A stretch of DNA of 64,000 nt from Ilex aquifolium (Eukaryota > Streptophyta > Magnoliopsida > Aquifoliales > Aquifoliaceae), in NCBI GenBank assembly GCA_951799425.1, contig OX637394.1, positions 7,699,501 to 7,763,500 of the forward strand. Direction: 5' to 3'. A model generated the notes under the pieces. The model did not search any database. It worked only from the letters and a program-made list of their open reading frames with translations, and was not told where the DNA came from. Below are positions 1-12,000 of this stretch, one piece after another (positions within the stretch are counted from its first letter, which is position 1; each line of letters opens with the position of its first letter). A program made the translations under genes and the position numbers.

Positions 1-262
1 CTCTTCAGGCGAAAGGCACCGCAACAACGGCAAGGAGTACCCTTTTTTGTACAGAGTATCTTGTAAAATAGTAAATTTGGAGGCTCTCATCCTGAGTTTC
101 CTGGCTTCACTAGAGTCATTAGGCAACACACCTTCCTGGAGGTATGCCTTTATTGGGGTCATCCAGTTTGTCTCGGCAGATGCACAATTGATACTTGTAG
201 CTTCCATGTCTAACCTGCTTGGTTCTAACTGGTGACCCATGAATGTTGGTCCTGGTGGGGCG
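1..262 (-). pseudogene. Outer element pol continuation: linker into the integrase zinc-binding region
   Basis: Read on the minus strand from 262 to 1 this stretch is open throughout. It continues the frame that is broken at 9074-9078, once one copy of the 5-bp target duplication is discounted. The product ends at the window edge with a run reading LYKKGYSLPLLRCL, which resembles the start of the H2C2 zinc-binding module before retroelement integrases. It has no start codon because it is the interior of a polyprotein, now separated from its 5' half by 8.8 kb. The +strand and other-frame ORFs here are shadows. Confidence 0.85.
258..262. repeat. Target-site duplication, left copy (gggcg)
   Basis: Five bases immediately outside the TG of the left inner LTR, identical to 9074-9078. 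Five bases is the usual target duplication of Gypsy elements. Confidence 0.95.
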
Positions 263-2409
263 TGTAACACCCCAACCCGGGGTACAATATCTGTAATCCC
301 TGCTTATTATTGTCATACACCTTTCTTTATGTAAAAATAAGCATATAAAAAAAATAATCATATAATCCCTTAGTGGTACGGCTTGTCATGAGTCCTGCTT
401 ATTTACAAACCATAATATTGATCTCAAGAATATGACATAGAATAATACAATTTAAATTTAAAGGTCATATTAAAATAAACCCCATGATGACATCTCAATC
501 GACCCTCTAGACTCGGCAGTGGACTTCTCACGTCTTTATGGTTTTTCCTGAAAAGTCATTAAGACCATTAGTAAAAGCAAATATGTAATTAATATTTAAG
601 AGCACAACAAGTGATAAATAAAACTTTATTTATTTAGGAACAACCTTAACCACGAATTAGATATTTACTTTCAAATTACACTTCACCTCATACACATTTG
701 TTTACATCGCATAGGCATAACCTGTATATATCACATCGACCAAATATACATCACATATATCTACTTCCACATAATTAAATTATTCCTCACAAAGAATACC
801 CTACACACACACAAACTAATTGCCTTGTAAACAACAACCGCCACACAGACTATATATAGTTGTGCAAGTTTTTGCGCCACATAGGCCACATGTATCGCAA
901 GCTTGTAACACCTCATAGATATCATTCATTAGTGGGACAACCCAAACCACATTAATGGTTTTCCTTCAGATGACCCACATCACAGAGAGTTTTTGATCAC
1001 GTTACTTAGACGACTCCACCACATAATCAAATCCTATCACATAAACAACTCAAGCTATATAAATACTTCATGTTACTTAGACCACTGAAATCACATAATC
1101 CTCTCTCGTCATTTAAACGACTCTCGTAATGTATCGTGAGTCCCTGATCAATTAATTATTCCCAACAATAACCATAGTAAAAACATATACTTAAAAGTCT
1201 AATAAATTATCACAAAAAGTTGTAGGGTAGTGCACCTACCTTGCTTGGAATTCTACCTTGTAGATGACCCGTCTGCCAGAACTTTGAGTGAGGCGTACTT
1301 TGAGGTGTTCGCCTCCAGGCCTAGCACACCCAATATTTGCAATTCCACTCAGACATTAATACGTAATAATGCTCAAGTTTGAAATAGTTTATTCGAACCG
1401 AGTTTAATTATCAATTCGAGTCGAATTAAATAATCCATTCGCATCGAGTAAAATTATCTACTCAAATCGATTAAGCTAGTAGCTTAATAATCAATTCGTG
1501 TCGAATTAAATAATCCATTCCTGTCGAGTAAAATTATCTACTCGAATCGATTGAGCTAGTCTTCTCAAATCTGTTAAAATAATATTTATTTGAACCAATT
1601 ACACTAAATTAAACATTTCCCATATAATTGCAAATACAAAAGTAAACTTGAATTTACTCCATTTTCTATAAAACCATAAAATTACATACTTTCTTGCAAT
1701 TAAATTATATCCATGAATTTATGAAAGTTAAAGAACAATTACCACAAGCATCACATTTAACCCACATGCAATACCCAAATACATACACTAGAATGTATCC
1801 ATACATTCAAGAGGAGAGAAAGTAGATTATATGACTAAGCTTACCTCTTGTATCCACTTCCTTCACCACCAAACACCATCACTTGTCTTCCACCATTAAG
1901 CCCACCACCAAGCTCCAACATTTCCCCCTTCTAGTCTTGGCCGAAATTCTCAAGTGCAAGACCCTTTTTTCTCTCTCCTGTTCCTTAGCCTTGCATGTGA
2001 CCTTGTTGTTTTTTCTTTCTCTTTTTGTTCACTCTCCCTCACTCTCGGTTTTCAGCCAAGAAGAACACACACACACACACACCATTTTATCTTTTACACA
2101 CACACGGCTACACTCAAGTTACACACACACACGTCTTCACTCTAAAACACACACACTCACACTCGGCACTCACACACATAGCCACTTAACAGCCCACATG
2201 ACTCACCAACTTCATATGCTAACAAATGTAAAAATGGTGCATGCAAAGTTAATAATTATGCTTGCCTCCCCCTAAATTCTTAAGTGATTTCAAAATCAAC
2301 CCAATACTATTTTCATACACAAAATTCCATCTAATAACTAATTTCACATAATTGCAATTAGTCCACATGATTATACTAATATGTATGCAATGTATGATTG
2401 GGTCTCACA
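263..2409 (-). repeat. Inner element 3' LTR
   Basis: Near-identical to 6927-9073. On the minus strand it starts TGTGAGACCC and ends GGGTGTTACA. It carries clustered CA microsatellites around 2065-2185, which create the 130- and 63-residue plus-strand ORFs found in both LTRs; these are not genes. Confidence 0.95.
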
Positions 2410-2423
2410 ACTCTCCCCCACTA
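2410..2423 (-). other. Polypurine tract of the inner element
   Basis: The minus strand reads AGTGGGGGAGAGT directly before the 3' LTR. This is the expected plus-strand primer and fixes the element's orientation. Confidence 0.85.
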
Positions 2424-2444
2424 ATAAAAATTTCGTCCTCGAAA

Positions 2445-2955
2445 TTACTTACCTGGACTAAACAAATGTGGATATTGAGTCTGCATACTCTCTACAGTCT
2501 CCCATGTTGCTTCCTCTACTGAGTGACTACGCCACAACACCTTTACCAACGGTATCGTCTTCGTGCGTAATACCTTTTTTCTCTCTACCCAAAATCTAAA
2601 CCGACTGCTCTGCATAAGTCAAATCCTCAGCTAACTCCATCGGTTCTGAAGTCAACACATGTGATGGATCAGACAAATACTTCCGTAGCATAGACACATG
2701 GAATACATCACGCAACCTGGACAACTCTACTGGTAACTTCAACCGGTATGCAACAACTCTAATCCGCTCTACGATGCTGTATGGACCAATATACCTAAGG
2801 GTCAACTTTCCTTTCCTGCCAAAATGAATGACTCCCTTCCAAGGTGATACCCGTAGAAATACTCGTTCACCCACCTTGAATTTCAAGTCACGTCGGCGAT
2901 TGTCTGCATAACTCTTTTGCCTACTTTGTGCACTCCGTAATCTTTCCTATCTCGT
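2445..2955 (-). pseudogene. Broken integrase C-terminus and chromodomain-like end of a Gypsy polyprotein
   Basis: From about 2955 to 2596 the minus strand encodes an integrase C-terminal (GPY/F) region: RQKSYADNRRRDL, KVGERVFLRVSPWKG, then YIGPYSIVERI. A stop follows near 2596. A frameshift in the adjacent A-run is then needed to reach VKVLWRSHSVEEATWE, the ending typical of chromoviruses, which stops at 2445, just before the polypurine tract. Upstream of about 2955 the frame is lost. So only the last roughly 150 codons of pol remain, in at least two frames. This is a relic and cannot serve the element. Confidence 0.85.
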
Positions 2956-5900
2956 TGGTCATAATTTTCACATAACCTCTCAACAACGTTATGTTAGCAA
3001 ATTAATCTACACTTTAAATAATTATTTAATGTAACATATTACATTTCTTAACATGTCCAACAAAACCAGATTAACATATACACATACATATACTCAATTT
3101 TAGAGAATCTTATAAACCTTTTACAAACTCATATATATCCACCAGTCATTCTCTTACTACATATTCTCGTAATTTGTTCGTACAATATTATTCTATCATT
3201 ATCAAGAGAGATTCAACTAAAGCATTTGAATCATTTACCTCTAAAACATATAGTTCGATGATGTTATCATCTCTCGTGTTCACAATTACATATTAATTGT
3301 CGGTAACTTGCCTCGGAATCATAGCTACATTTTTACACTATGATATGTTTACAATCTTCCTTTTCTCATCCAAAGTCACATTTTATTTAGATTAATATTC
3401 ACATCATATAAGAATTGATATTGCATACAACAAGTCCTCATATAACATTGTAATCAATTGAAAATAAACTGATAGACCTCATTGTCCACCCTTAATACTC
3501 CTGGTTTGGGAAATTCTATTTTCAACATTCTTAAGTTAGGTTCACACAACTATCTTATCCACTACCTTTAGCCATAACTTTCGTGTATTAGTTATGTCTA
3601 CAACAATCCTCAACTACATATTCATCACACCGATACGTTATTCCATAGTAAAATTTTCGATACCAGCGGTACCTACAAACAAAAATAAAATCCTTATATT
3701 TTAGCATAACCAACCCCCACATTAACATGTTTCTACAACAAATTTTGTTGTTTTTTTTTTTTGAAAGGTCATAAACATAACAAGATAAACTTAGTGGAAT
3801 TAAATTTCACAAATGTAGCAGAGTTTTATACTCCAAAAAAAAATAATCATAGAACTGGTATTACCAGTATTAATATCTTTCCATTTGATCTGACAAATAT
3901 ACTTTTCTTATATACCCATTATGTACTTCCATACTAGCAAATCAAACTTTCAACACATTTTATCCATATATATACCAACCTCACATTATTCTTTCAATTG
4001 TCTACTTGGTTTTATTTTTCCCCATTATCGATTTCTACTTAAGTTAGATATCCATTTTAAGATTATCTAGAAATCCAACACGCATCAATGCACATAACCA
4101 TGAAATTCAAAAGACATAGGTATGTCTACCTATATATACGACACCAATCATTTAACTATTCTTCAGAACATTTCATTTGCCTTCTCATGTAATTCTTATT
4201 TCAGTTATCTCCATTTCTCAAGTATATACTTGTATTAGAACTTCATAAATTCAATTTCATAAACAATTTGTTCTAGTAAAACCTATTCACGAGTTTCCAT
4301 AATTATAGATATTTATACTACTAAATCAATTCCAGCAGTAAGTGTCGTAATTCCCAATTCATTCATTCTCATTCATCTGCACTGTTAAATTTATTATATC
4401 ATAATCACCACATTAGTGGTTATGATAATGATTATAATCCACCACCATACTGATTTCAATCATCCACTTAATACATTCTATATAACATAATATAATTACA
4501 CCATAAGTTATTCTTCCATAATCATGTTTTATCACAACATCACCGCTTTTATCTTTCATTTCCTTCCTTCAAACTAAAGTGTTTTACCTTACAAATTACC
4601 ATACACAGGAACAAATTCATGATCAAGAAAATTAGATGTTCATTCATGGATAAACATATCAATCTTTGGTTGGATGTCATGGTATCATGATTCATCCATA
4701 TCAATCTTATAAATTCGCATCTGCCATTAAATCGATATCACCTTGCCACTAAGGCAATATATTAGCCATAAAGGCTATATTTCTCAATTATAACATCATC
4801 TCATCAAACATTTGATAGATAAAAAACTCATAAGTCATCATAGATGGTCTTAACATACATATATCCGTTCATGAGCTCTTATACATGGCATTCATACGTG
4901 TATATCAATTATATATACACATACATAAGTCATTATTTATGACAATCACACAATTTCACCACTAAGGTCGTAGCTTAGCCATTAAGGCTATATCTTCTTT
5001 TTAGCATAACCTGCCACAAAGGCTACATCTGCCATTATGACAAATAACACAACTAAGATCACACAATTACCTATATAGATACATCTGCCATTAAGACAAT
5101 GTCATCTCTCCACTAAGGCAATTACATTAGCCGTCATAGATAGCTTTCATATCTACACATTCATTAACCATTCTATATGGCATTCACATTAACACATCCA
5201 TAAATTATTATATATGACATCCAGATATATATTCATCCATAAGCCATCATATATGGCATCCACGTATATACATTCGCCACTAAGGCCGTTCTCGCCACTA
5301 AGGCTAAACACTTGCCTTTAAGACAATATCTGCCATCAAGGCATAATTCGCCAATAAGACATAATTCGTCACTAAGATCATATATCCGTCACTAAGACAA
5401 CAACCTAGCCATTAAGACTATATGTCAATAAGGCATCCGCCACTAAGGCACCAATTGCCACTAAGGCCACACAATCACCACTAAGGCCAGCCACTAAGGC
5501 ACCAATTGCCACTAAGGCCACACAATCACCCTTTTAGGGTTGCACTAGCAAATAGACTATTCACTTACCATTTGAGGTAATTCAACAATCATATTATCTT
5601 TAACTGTCAATAGTCCACACACTCGCTTTTTATTAACAATCAACATTAGTCATAAAGACTAACTTATTCTCAACGCTACATAACATATTCACATTTTCAT
5701 CTTTAAGTTCATATTCAACTCACATATATATTAATACCACATAAGCATATTCTTACTATGATCAATTATATAGAAAAACCACTCACATATAACACCACGT
5801 TAACCACATAAAAGTTAAATCCACCACTTAAATAACAGCAGTCTATAACACCACACTTCCGTCATACCAGAATATCTCACAAACTATAATCTTACACACA

Positions 5901-6909
5901 AGTGAAAAGAAAATCATATAATTAGACAATCAAATGTCCACTCAAATAGACATCACAATATAGCATTTTCCTTTTAATCTTTAAGTTTATTCCGCTTTCA
6001 AAATACTAGTTAACATCGACATCACTATCGTTATCTCTACCTGTTACTTATCATCACAAAATTCATATAAATATTCTCCATATATGCGTTATGCACTAGA
6101 TATGCATATATGATTATTAGATCAACCCATTTATAATCCATTTCCAAAGCGATATTACTGATCCACTCAAGCCTCACCTGCTAATTATGTCATTGTAACC
6201 AAACTATGTTTTTAAGAAAATGAAGTTGAACTGAAATTTGAATACCATAAAGAACTTTAGGAAAATAGACGGATGAAAACCGAAAACTCTACGCCAAAAT
6301 CAGCAAACCAAAATCCCATAATAAATTACTTCCTTATACTCAATCGCAGATATTTTCCTTTGAGTTTAAAAACATAGGATCTTGGGAATACTCATAACAA
6401 TATTATTACTACTTTTTCACTTTTGACACTTTCACAAATTGATTGGAACTAATCTGTACGGTCACCAAAAGTTCAATTATCAGATATTGAAGTTGTCAAG
6501 AATTATTTTGTAATCCATCATTAATTTCCAAGTTTCTTTGTTTTCATACTAAGATGTGCAACCACAATGTAATAAACTAGTCACAAACAAACCACTTAAC
6601 TTACCACACACATTCTCTGCTTAGGTAGTTACCTGTATTTTCATTCGTAATTCAATAAATCTAATCTACGTGTTTTCTTCCACACCGTAATTTCAGATAT
6701 ACTCTGAAATACATTATACACATTCTATAACCACCACCCCCTGTTGACGTTGTCTGCCACGTTCCTCACCCATAAAATTCTAAATTAACATTATTAGATA
6801 TACACGTACATAACATTAGCATCTAAATGTTTAACTCTACAATACATAGACACCCTAAACTGTCCACTGCCGACCTAAACACACTTGTCTACAGAACCTA
6901 TAAACCTAT
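2956..6909. other. Non-coding interior of the inner element
   Basis: About 4 kb of AT-rich sequence on both strands with no ORF of note and no retroelement motif that I could recognise. It replaces gag and most of pol. The only internal structure I see is the short-motif repeat field at about 4725-5535. A T10 and an A9 run occur near 3752 and 3835. Confidence 0.7.
4725..5535. repeat. Degenerate interspersed repeat built on gccactaaggc
   Basis: The 11-mer gccactaaggc and variants (gccattaaggc, gccactaagacaa, ctgccatcaaggc) recur dozens of times, loosest at the left and tightest at 5440-5535. There a longer unit (caccaattgccactaaggcc followed by acacaatcacc) occurs twice in direct repeat. It lies in the non-coding interior of the inner retrotransposon. 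Confidence 0.85.
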
Positions 6910-6921
6910 GCTCTGATACCA
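6910..6921 (-). other. Primer binding site of the inner element (initiator Met tRNA)
   Basis: The minus strand reads TGGTATCAGAGC, complementary to the 3' end of plant initiator-methionine tRNA. It begins five bases inside the 5' LTR (6927-9073). Confidence 0.93.
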
Positions 6922-6926
6922 AAAAT

Positions 6927-9073
6927 TGTAACACCCCAACCCGGGGTACAATATCTGTAATCCCTGCTTATTATTGTCATACACCTTTCTTTATGTAAAA
7001 ATAAGCATATAAAAAAAATAATCATATAATCCCTTAGTGGTACGGCTTGCCATGAGTCCTGCTTATTTACAAACCATAATATTGATCTCAAGAATATGAC
7101 ATAGAATAATACAATTTAAATTTAAAGGTCATATTAAAATAAACCCCATGATGACATCTCAATCGACCCTCTAGACTCGGCAGTGGACTCCTCACGTCTT
7201 TATGGTTTTTCCTGAAAAGTCATTAAGACCATTAGTAAAAGCAAATATGTAATTAATATTTAAGAGCACAACAAGTGATAAATAAAACTTTATTTATTTA
7301 GGAACAACCTTAACCACGAATTAGATATTTACTTTCAAATTACACTTCACCTCATACACATTTGTTTACATCGCATAGGCATAACCTGTATATATCACAT
7401 CGACCAAATATACATCACATATATCTACTTCCACATAATTAAATTATTCCTCACAAAGAATACCCTACACACACACAAACTAATTGCCTTGTAAACAACA
7501 ACCGCCACACAGACTATATATAGTTGTGCAAGTTTTTGCGCCACATAGGCCACATGTATCGCAAGCTTGTAACACCTCATAGATATCATTCATCAGTGGG
7601 ACAACCCAAACCACATTAATGGTTTTCCTTCAGATGACCCACATCACAGAGAGTTTTTGATCACGTTACTTAGACGACTCCACCACATAATCAAATCCTA
7701 TCACATAAACAACTCAAGCTATATAAATACTTCATGTTACTTAGACCACTGAAATCACATAATCCTCTCTCGTCATTTAAACGACTCTCGTAATGTATCG
7801 TGAGTCCCTGATCAATTAATTATTCCCAACAATAACCATAGTAAAAACATATGCTTAAAAGTCTAATAAATTATCACAAAAAGTTGTAGGGTAGTGCACC
7901 TACCTTGCTTGGAATTCTACCTTGTAGATGACCCGTCTGCCAGAACTTTGAGTGAGGCGTACTTTGAGGTGTTCGCCTCCAGGCCTAGCACACCCAATAT
8001 TTGCAATTCCACTCAGACATTAATACGTAATAATGCTCAAGTTTGAAATAGTTTATTCGAACCGAGTTTAATTATCAATTCGAGTCGAATTAAATAATTC
8101 ATTCGCATCGAGTAAAATTATCTACTCAAATCGATTAAGCTAGTAGCTTAATAATCAATTCGTGTCGAATTAAATAATCCATTCCTGTCGAGTAAAATTA
8201 TCTACTCGAATCGATTGAGCTAGTCTTCTCAAATCTGTTAAAATAATATTTATTTGAACCAATTACACTAAATTAAACATTTCCCATATAATTGCAAATA
8301 CAAAAGTAAACTTGAATTTACTCCATTTTCTATAAAACCATAAAATTACATACTTTCTTGCAATTAAATTATATCCATGAATTTATGAAAGTTAAAGAAC
8401 AATTACCACAAGCATCACATTTAACCCACATGCAATACCCAAATACATACACTAGAATGTATCCATACATTCAAGAGGAGAGAAAGTAGATTATATGACT
8501 AAGCTTACCTCTTGTATCCACTTCCTTCACCACCAAACACCATCACTTGTCTTCCACCATTAAGCCCACCACCAAGCTCCAACATTTCCCCCTTCTAGTC
8601 TTGGCCGAAATTCTCAAGTGCAAGACCCTTTTTTCTCTCTCCTGTTCCTTAGCCTTGCATGTGACCTTGTTGTTTTTTCTTTCTCTTTTTGTTCACTCTC
8701 CCTCACTCTCGGTTTTCAGCCAAGAAGAACACACACACACACACACCATTTTATCTTTTACACACACACGGCTACACTCAAGTTACACACACACACGTCT
8801 TCACTCTAAAACACACACACTCACACTCGGCACTCACACACATAGCCACTTAACAGCCCACATGACTCACCAACTTCATATGCTAACAAATGTAAAAATG
8901 GTGCATGCAAAGTTAATAATTATGCTTGCCTCCCCCTAAATTCTTAAGTGATTTCAAAATCAACCCAATACTATTTTCATACACAAAATTTCATCTAATA
9001 ACTAATTTCACATAATTGCAATTAGTCCACATGATTATACTAATATGTATGCAATGTATGATTGGGTCTCACA
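6927..9073 (-). repeat. Inner element 5' LTR
   Basis: Same length as the left copy. Differences seen by eye against 263-2409 are single transitions at about 7050, 7190, 7593, 7853, 8098 and 8990. It would contain the element's promoter. Its right end interrupts the outer gag-pol frame. Confidence 0.95.
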
Positions 9074-12000
9074 GGGCGTCTGAGGACGAGGCGAGCCGGG
9101 CTAGTGCATCAGCGGCCATGTTCTCCTCTCTCGGGATATGAGAGATTTGAAAAATTTTAAACTTGGCGACCAAGGCTTTCACCATGACGAGGTACTCCTG
9201 CATTCTGGCTCCCTTTGCTTCGAACTCGCCATTTACTTGGTTGACTATTAGCTGAGAGTCGCTGTGAGTGATGAGGTGTTGAGCCTCCATCTCGATCGCC
9301 AATCTAAGTCCAGAGAGGAGGGCCTCATATTCTGCCTCATTGTTGGAGGCGATAAAGTGGAGCTTCACAGCGTACTTGATGGTAGCGCCTTCGGGGCTGA
9401 TTAGGATTAAGCCAGCCCCACCCCCTTCACGGGTTGATGATCCATCCACATAAAGCTTCCAAAGCGGCGAAGAGGAGAGTTCGGAGATCACTGAGGGAGT
9501 CAAAGAAACAAGATTGGGTGGCAAGGCTCCAGGCTGGGTGCCTGCGGAGGGGGTCTGGGCGCCTGCAGAGGAGGTCTGGGCGCCCGGGAGTGCCTGGGCG
9601 CCTGTAGAGGAGGTCTGGGTGCCTGCAGAGGAGGCCTGGGCGCCCAGGAGTGTCTGGGCACCAGGGGTGGGTGCCCTAGTGTCCTCGTTGTGTATCACCT
9701 TGCTTTGGGTGTCCGGACTCGATGTCTGGAGCATAGAATATTCATTTACCTCCCCTACTGGTGTAAGCTCCGCGACAAAATCTGTCAAGGCTTGCGCTTT
9801 GATAGCCGCCCTTGGCTGGTACTGGATGTCGAACTCGCCTAGTTCCACTGCCCATTTTAGGAGTCTCCCGGATACATCTGGTTTCCCCAATACTCTCTTT
9901 AGAGGCTGATCTGTGATGACAACAATAGTGTGACTCTGAAAGTAGTGCCGCAGGCGCCTAGCTGTTGAGATGAGGGCTAGTGCTAATTTTTCTAGTTCTG
10001 AATACCTGACTTCCGCTCCCCGATATGCCCTGCTCACATAATAAATCGGCCTTTGTACCCCGTCACTGTTCCTGATGAGGATCGAACTCACTGCTGATCG
10101 GGAAGCAGAAAGGTATAGATATAAAGTCTCACCAGATGTAGTGTGTGAAAGGAGTGGAGGTTTAGCCAAGTAGAGTTTAAGCTTTTGGAATGCTTCTTCT
10201 GCCTCAGGTCCCCACTCGAAAGCCTTTTGGAGAATTTTGAAGAAAGGCAGACATTTGTCTGCAGATTTGGAGACGAACCTATTGAGCGCTGCAATTCTCC
10301 CATTGAGGCGCTGGAGCTCTTTGGTTGAGGACGGTGACTTCATATTTAAGATTGCCTTGATTTTGTCGGGGTTCGCCTCAATTCCTCTCTGGTTGACCAT
10401 AAAGCCAAGGAACTTTCCTGAGCCTACGCCAAAGGCACACTTTTCAGGATTCAACTTCATGTGGTATGATCTGAGAACATTGAAAGTTTCTTGGAGGTGA
10501 TCAATATGATCTACTGCTGCAAGACTCTTTACGAGCATGTCGTCCACATACACCTCCATTGTTCTCCCGATCTGCGACTGGAACATCTTGTTCACCAGTC
10601 GTTGATAAGTTGCTCCTGCGTTCTTCAACCCGAAGGGCATGACCCTGTAGCAGTAGGTTCCCCTTGGAGTGATGAACGATGTCTTCTCCTGGTCTGGGGG
10701 GTGCATGCTAATCTGGTTATACCCAGAGTATGCATCCAGGAAGGTGAGCAATTCATGTCCTGTTGTGGCGTCGATAAGGAGGTCGATTCGTGGTAGTGGA
10801 TAGCTATCCTTTGGGCACGCCTTGTTGAGCTCAGTAAAGTCGACGCAGAGGCGCCACTTTCCATTAGCTTTCGTCACCATTACCACGTTCGAGAGCCACT
10901 CAGGATAGGCTACTTCTCTAACTGCTCCATTCTCTATCAACTTTCCCACCTCCTTTTCCATCGCTTGGGCCCTTTCAGTGGAGGCACCTCTCAGTTTTTG
11001 GCGAACAGGCTTGTGGTAAGGGTCGACGTTGAGGCGGTGGGTGGCGACCTCAGAGTCGATGCCCTCCAGGTCCGCATGTGACCAAGCAAAAACGTCCATA
11101 TTACCCCTCAAAAAGTCTATGAGCTGTCGGACCAAGTCTTCAGGAAGGGAAGAGCCAATGTACACTTTTCTTTCTGGATACTCAACATCCAGGGTCACTG
11201 GGGTGAGCTCCTCAACTGGTTCTCCTCTTTCTACAGTGGCATCATCCCTTGGGTCGAGGACTTCTACTTGCAGCGCCTCCTGTGGCTTCCTCGCCTTCAT
11301 AGAGGAGACGTAGCACTCTCTTGCAGCTACCTGGTCTCCCCGGACCTCTCCGACTCCGCTCGGGGTAGGGAAGCGGAGAATGAGGTGGTAGGTAGAGGGC
11401 ACCGCTCTTAGAGTGTTGAGAGCGGGTCGACCTAGAATGACGTTGTATGCTGAAGGGCAATCTATCACCAGGAAGTTAACCATGATTGTGGAGCTTCGGG
11501 GTGCTACACCTGCAGTGACTGGTAAGGTGATGGACCCTAGAGGATACACCTTCTCTCCGGAGAACCCAATGAGGGGTGACCTGATAGGCTGTAGTCTCTC
11601 CCTGCCCAAGTTGAGCTTGTCATAAGCCTCTGCGAACAAGATATCCGCAGAGCTGCCACTGTCCACAAGAATTCTTCGCACTTGGAAGTTGGCGACGGTC
11701 ATGGTAAGCACTAGCGGGTCATCATGGGGGTGCTGAATTCCCTCTAAATCCTTGTCCGAAAAAGATATTACCTCGTCGTTGCCATGCTTTGGTGCCTTAG
11801 ATGGGCGTAATTCATCAGGATGCCTGGCTTTCCTGGCATGAGTCTTCATTGCGGAGAGGGATTCTCCTCCCCCTGCAAGCCCTCCGGAGATGGTGTGAAT
11901 TTCCCCGATGGGCCGCTGTTCTTCCTGGTTACGAGGCGGTGCCGGTGCCTGTCCTCTACCGGCCACATATTGGCGTAGGTGACCTCGTTGAATGAGTTCT

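Larger units (their letters stand above)
263..9073 (-). mobile_element. Inner non-autonomous Gypsy LTR retrotransposon (chromovirus/Tekay-like relic)
   Basis: Two 2147-bp LTRs (263-2409 and 6927-9073) begin TG and end CA on the plus strand and are flanked by gggcg. Orientation is minus: a primer site complementary to initiator-methionine tRNA lies at 6910-6921 next to the right LTR, and a G-rich polypurine tract lies at 2410-2423 next to the left LTR. The 4.5-kb interior has no gag, protease, reverse transcriptase or RNase H; only a broken integrase C-terminus/chromodomain remains at 2445-2955. By eye I count six differences between the LTRs, all transitions, so insertion was recent and must have used proteins supplied in trans. 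Confidence 0.95.

Noticed and set aside
1883..2275. Plus-strand 130- and 63-codon ORFs rich in Thr-His, repeated at 8547-8939
   Set aside because: They are translations of CA microsatellites in the two LTRs and appear twice only because the LTR is duplicated.
4725..5535. Possible CRISPR-like array
   Set aside because: Spacing and unit sequence are irregular, there are no unique spacers, and this is a plant retrotransposon interior.
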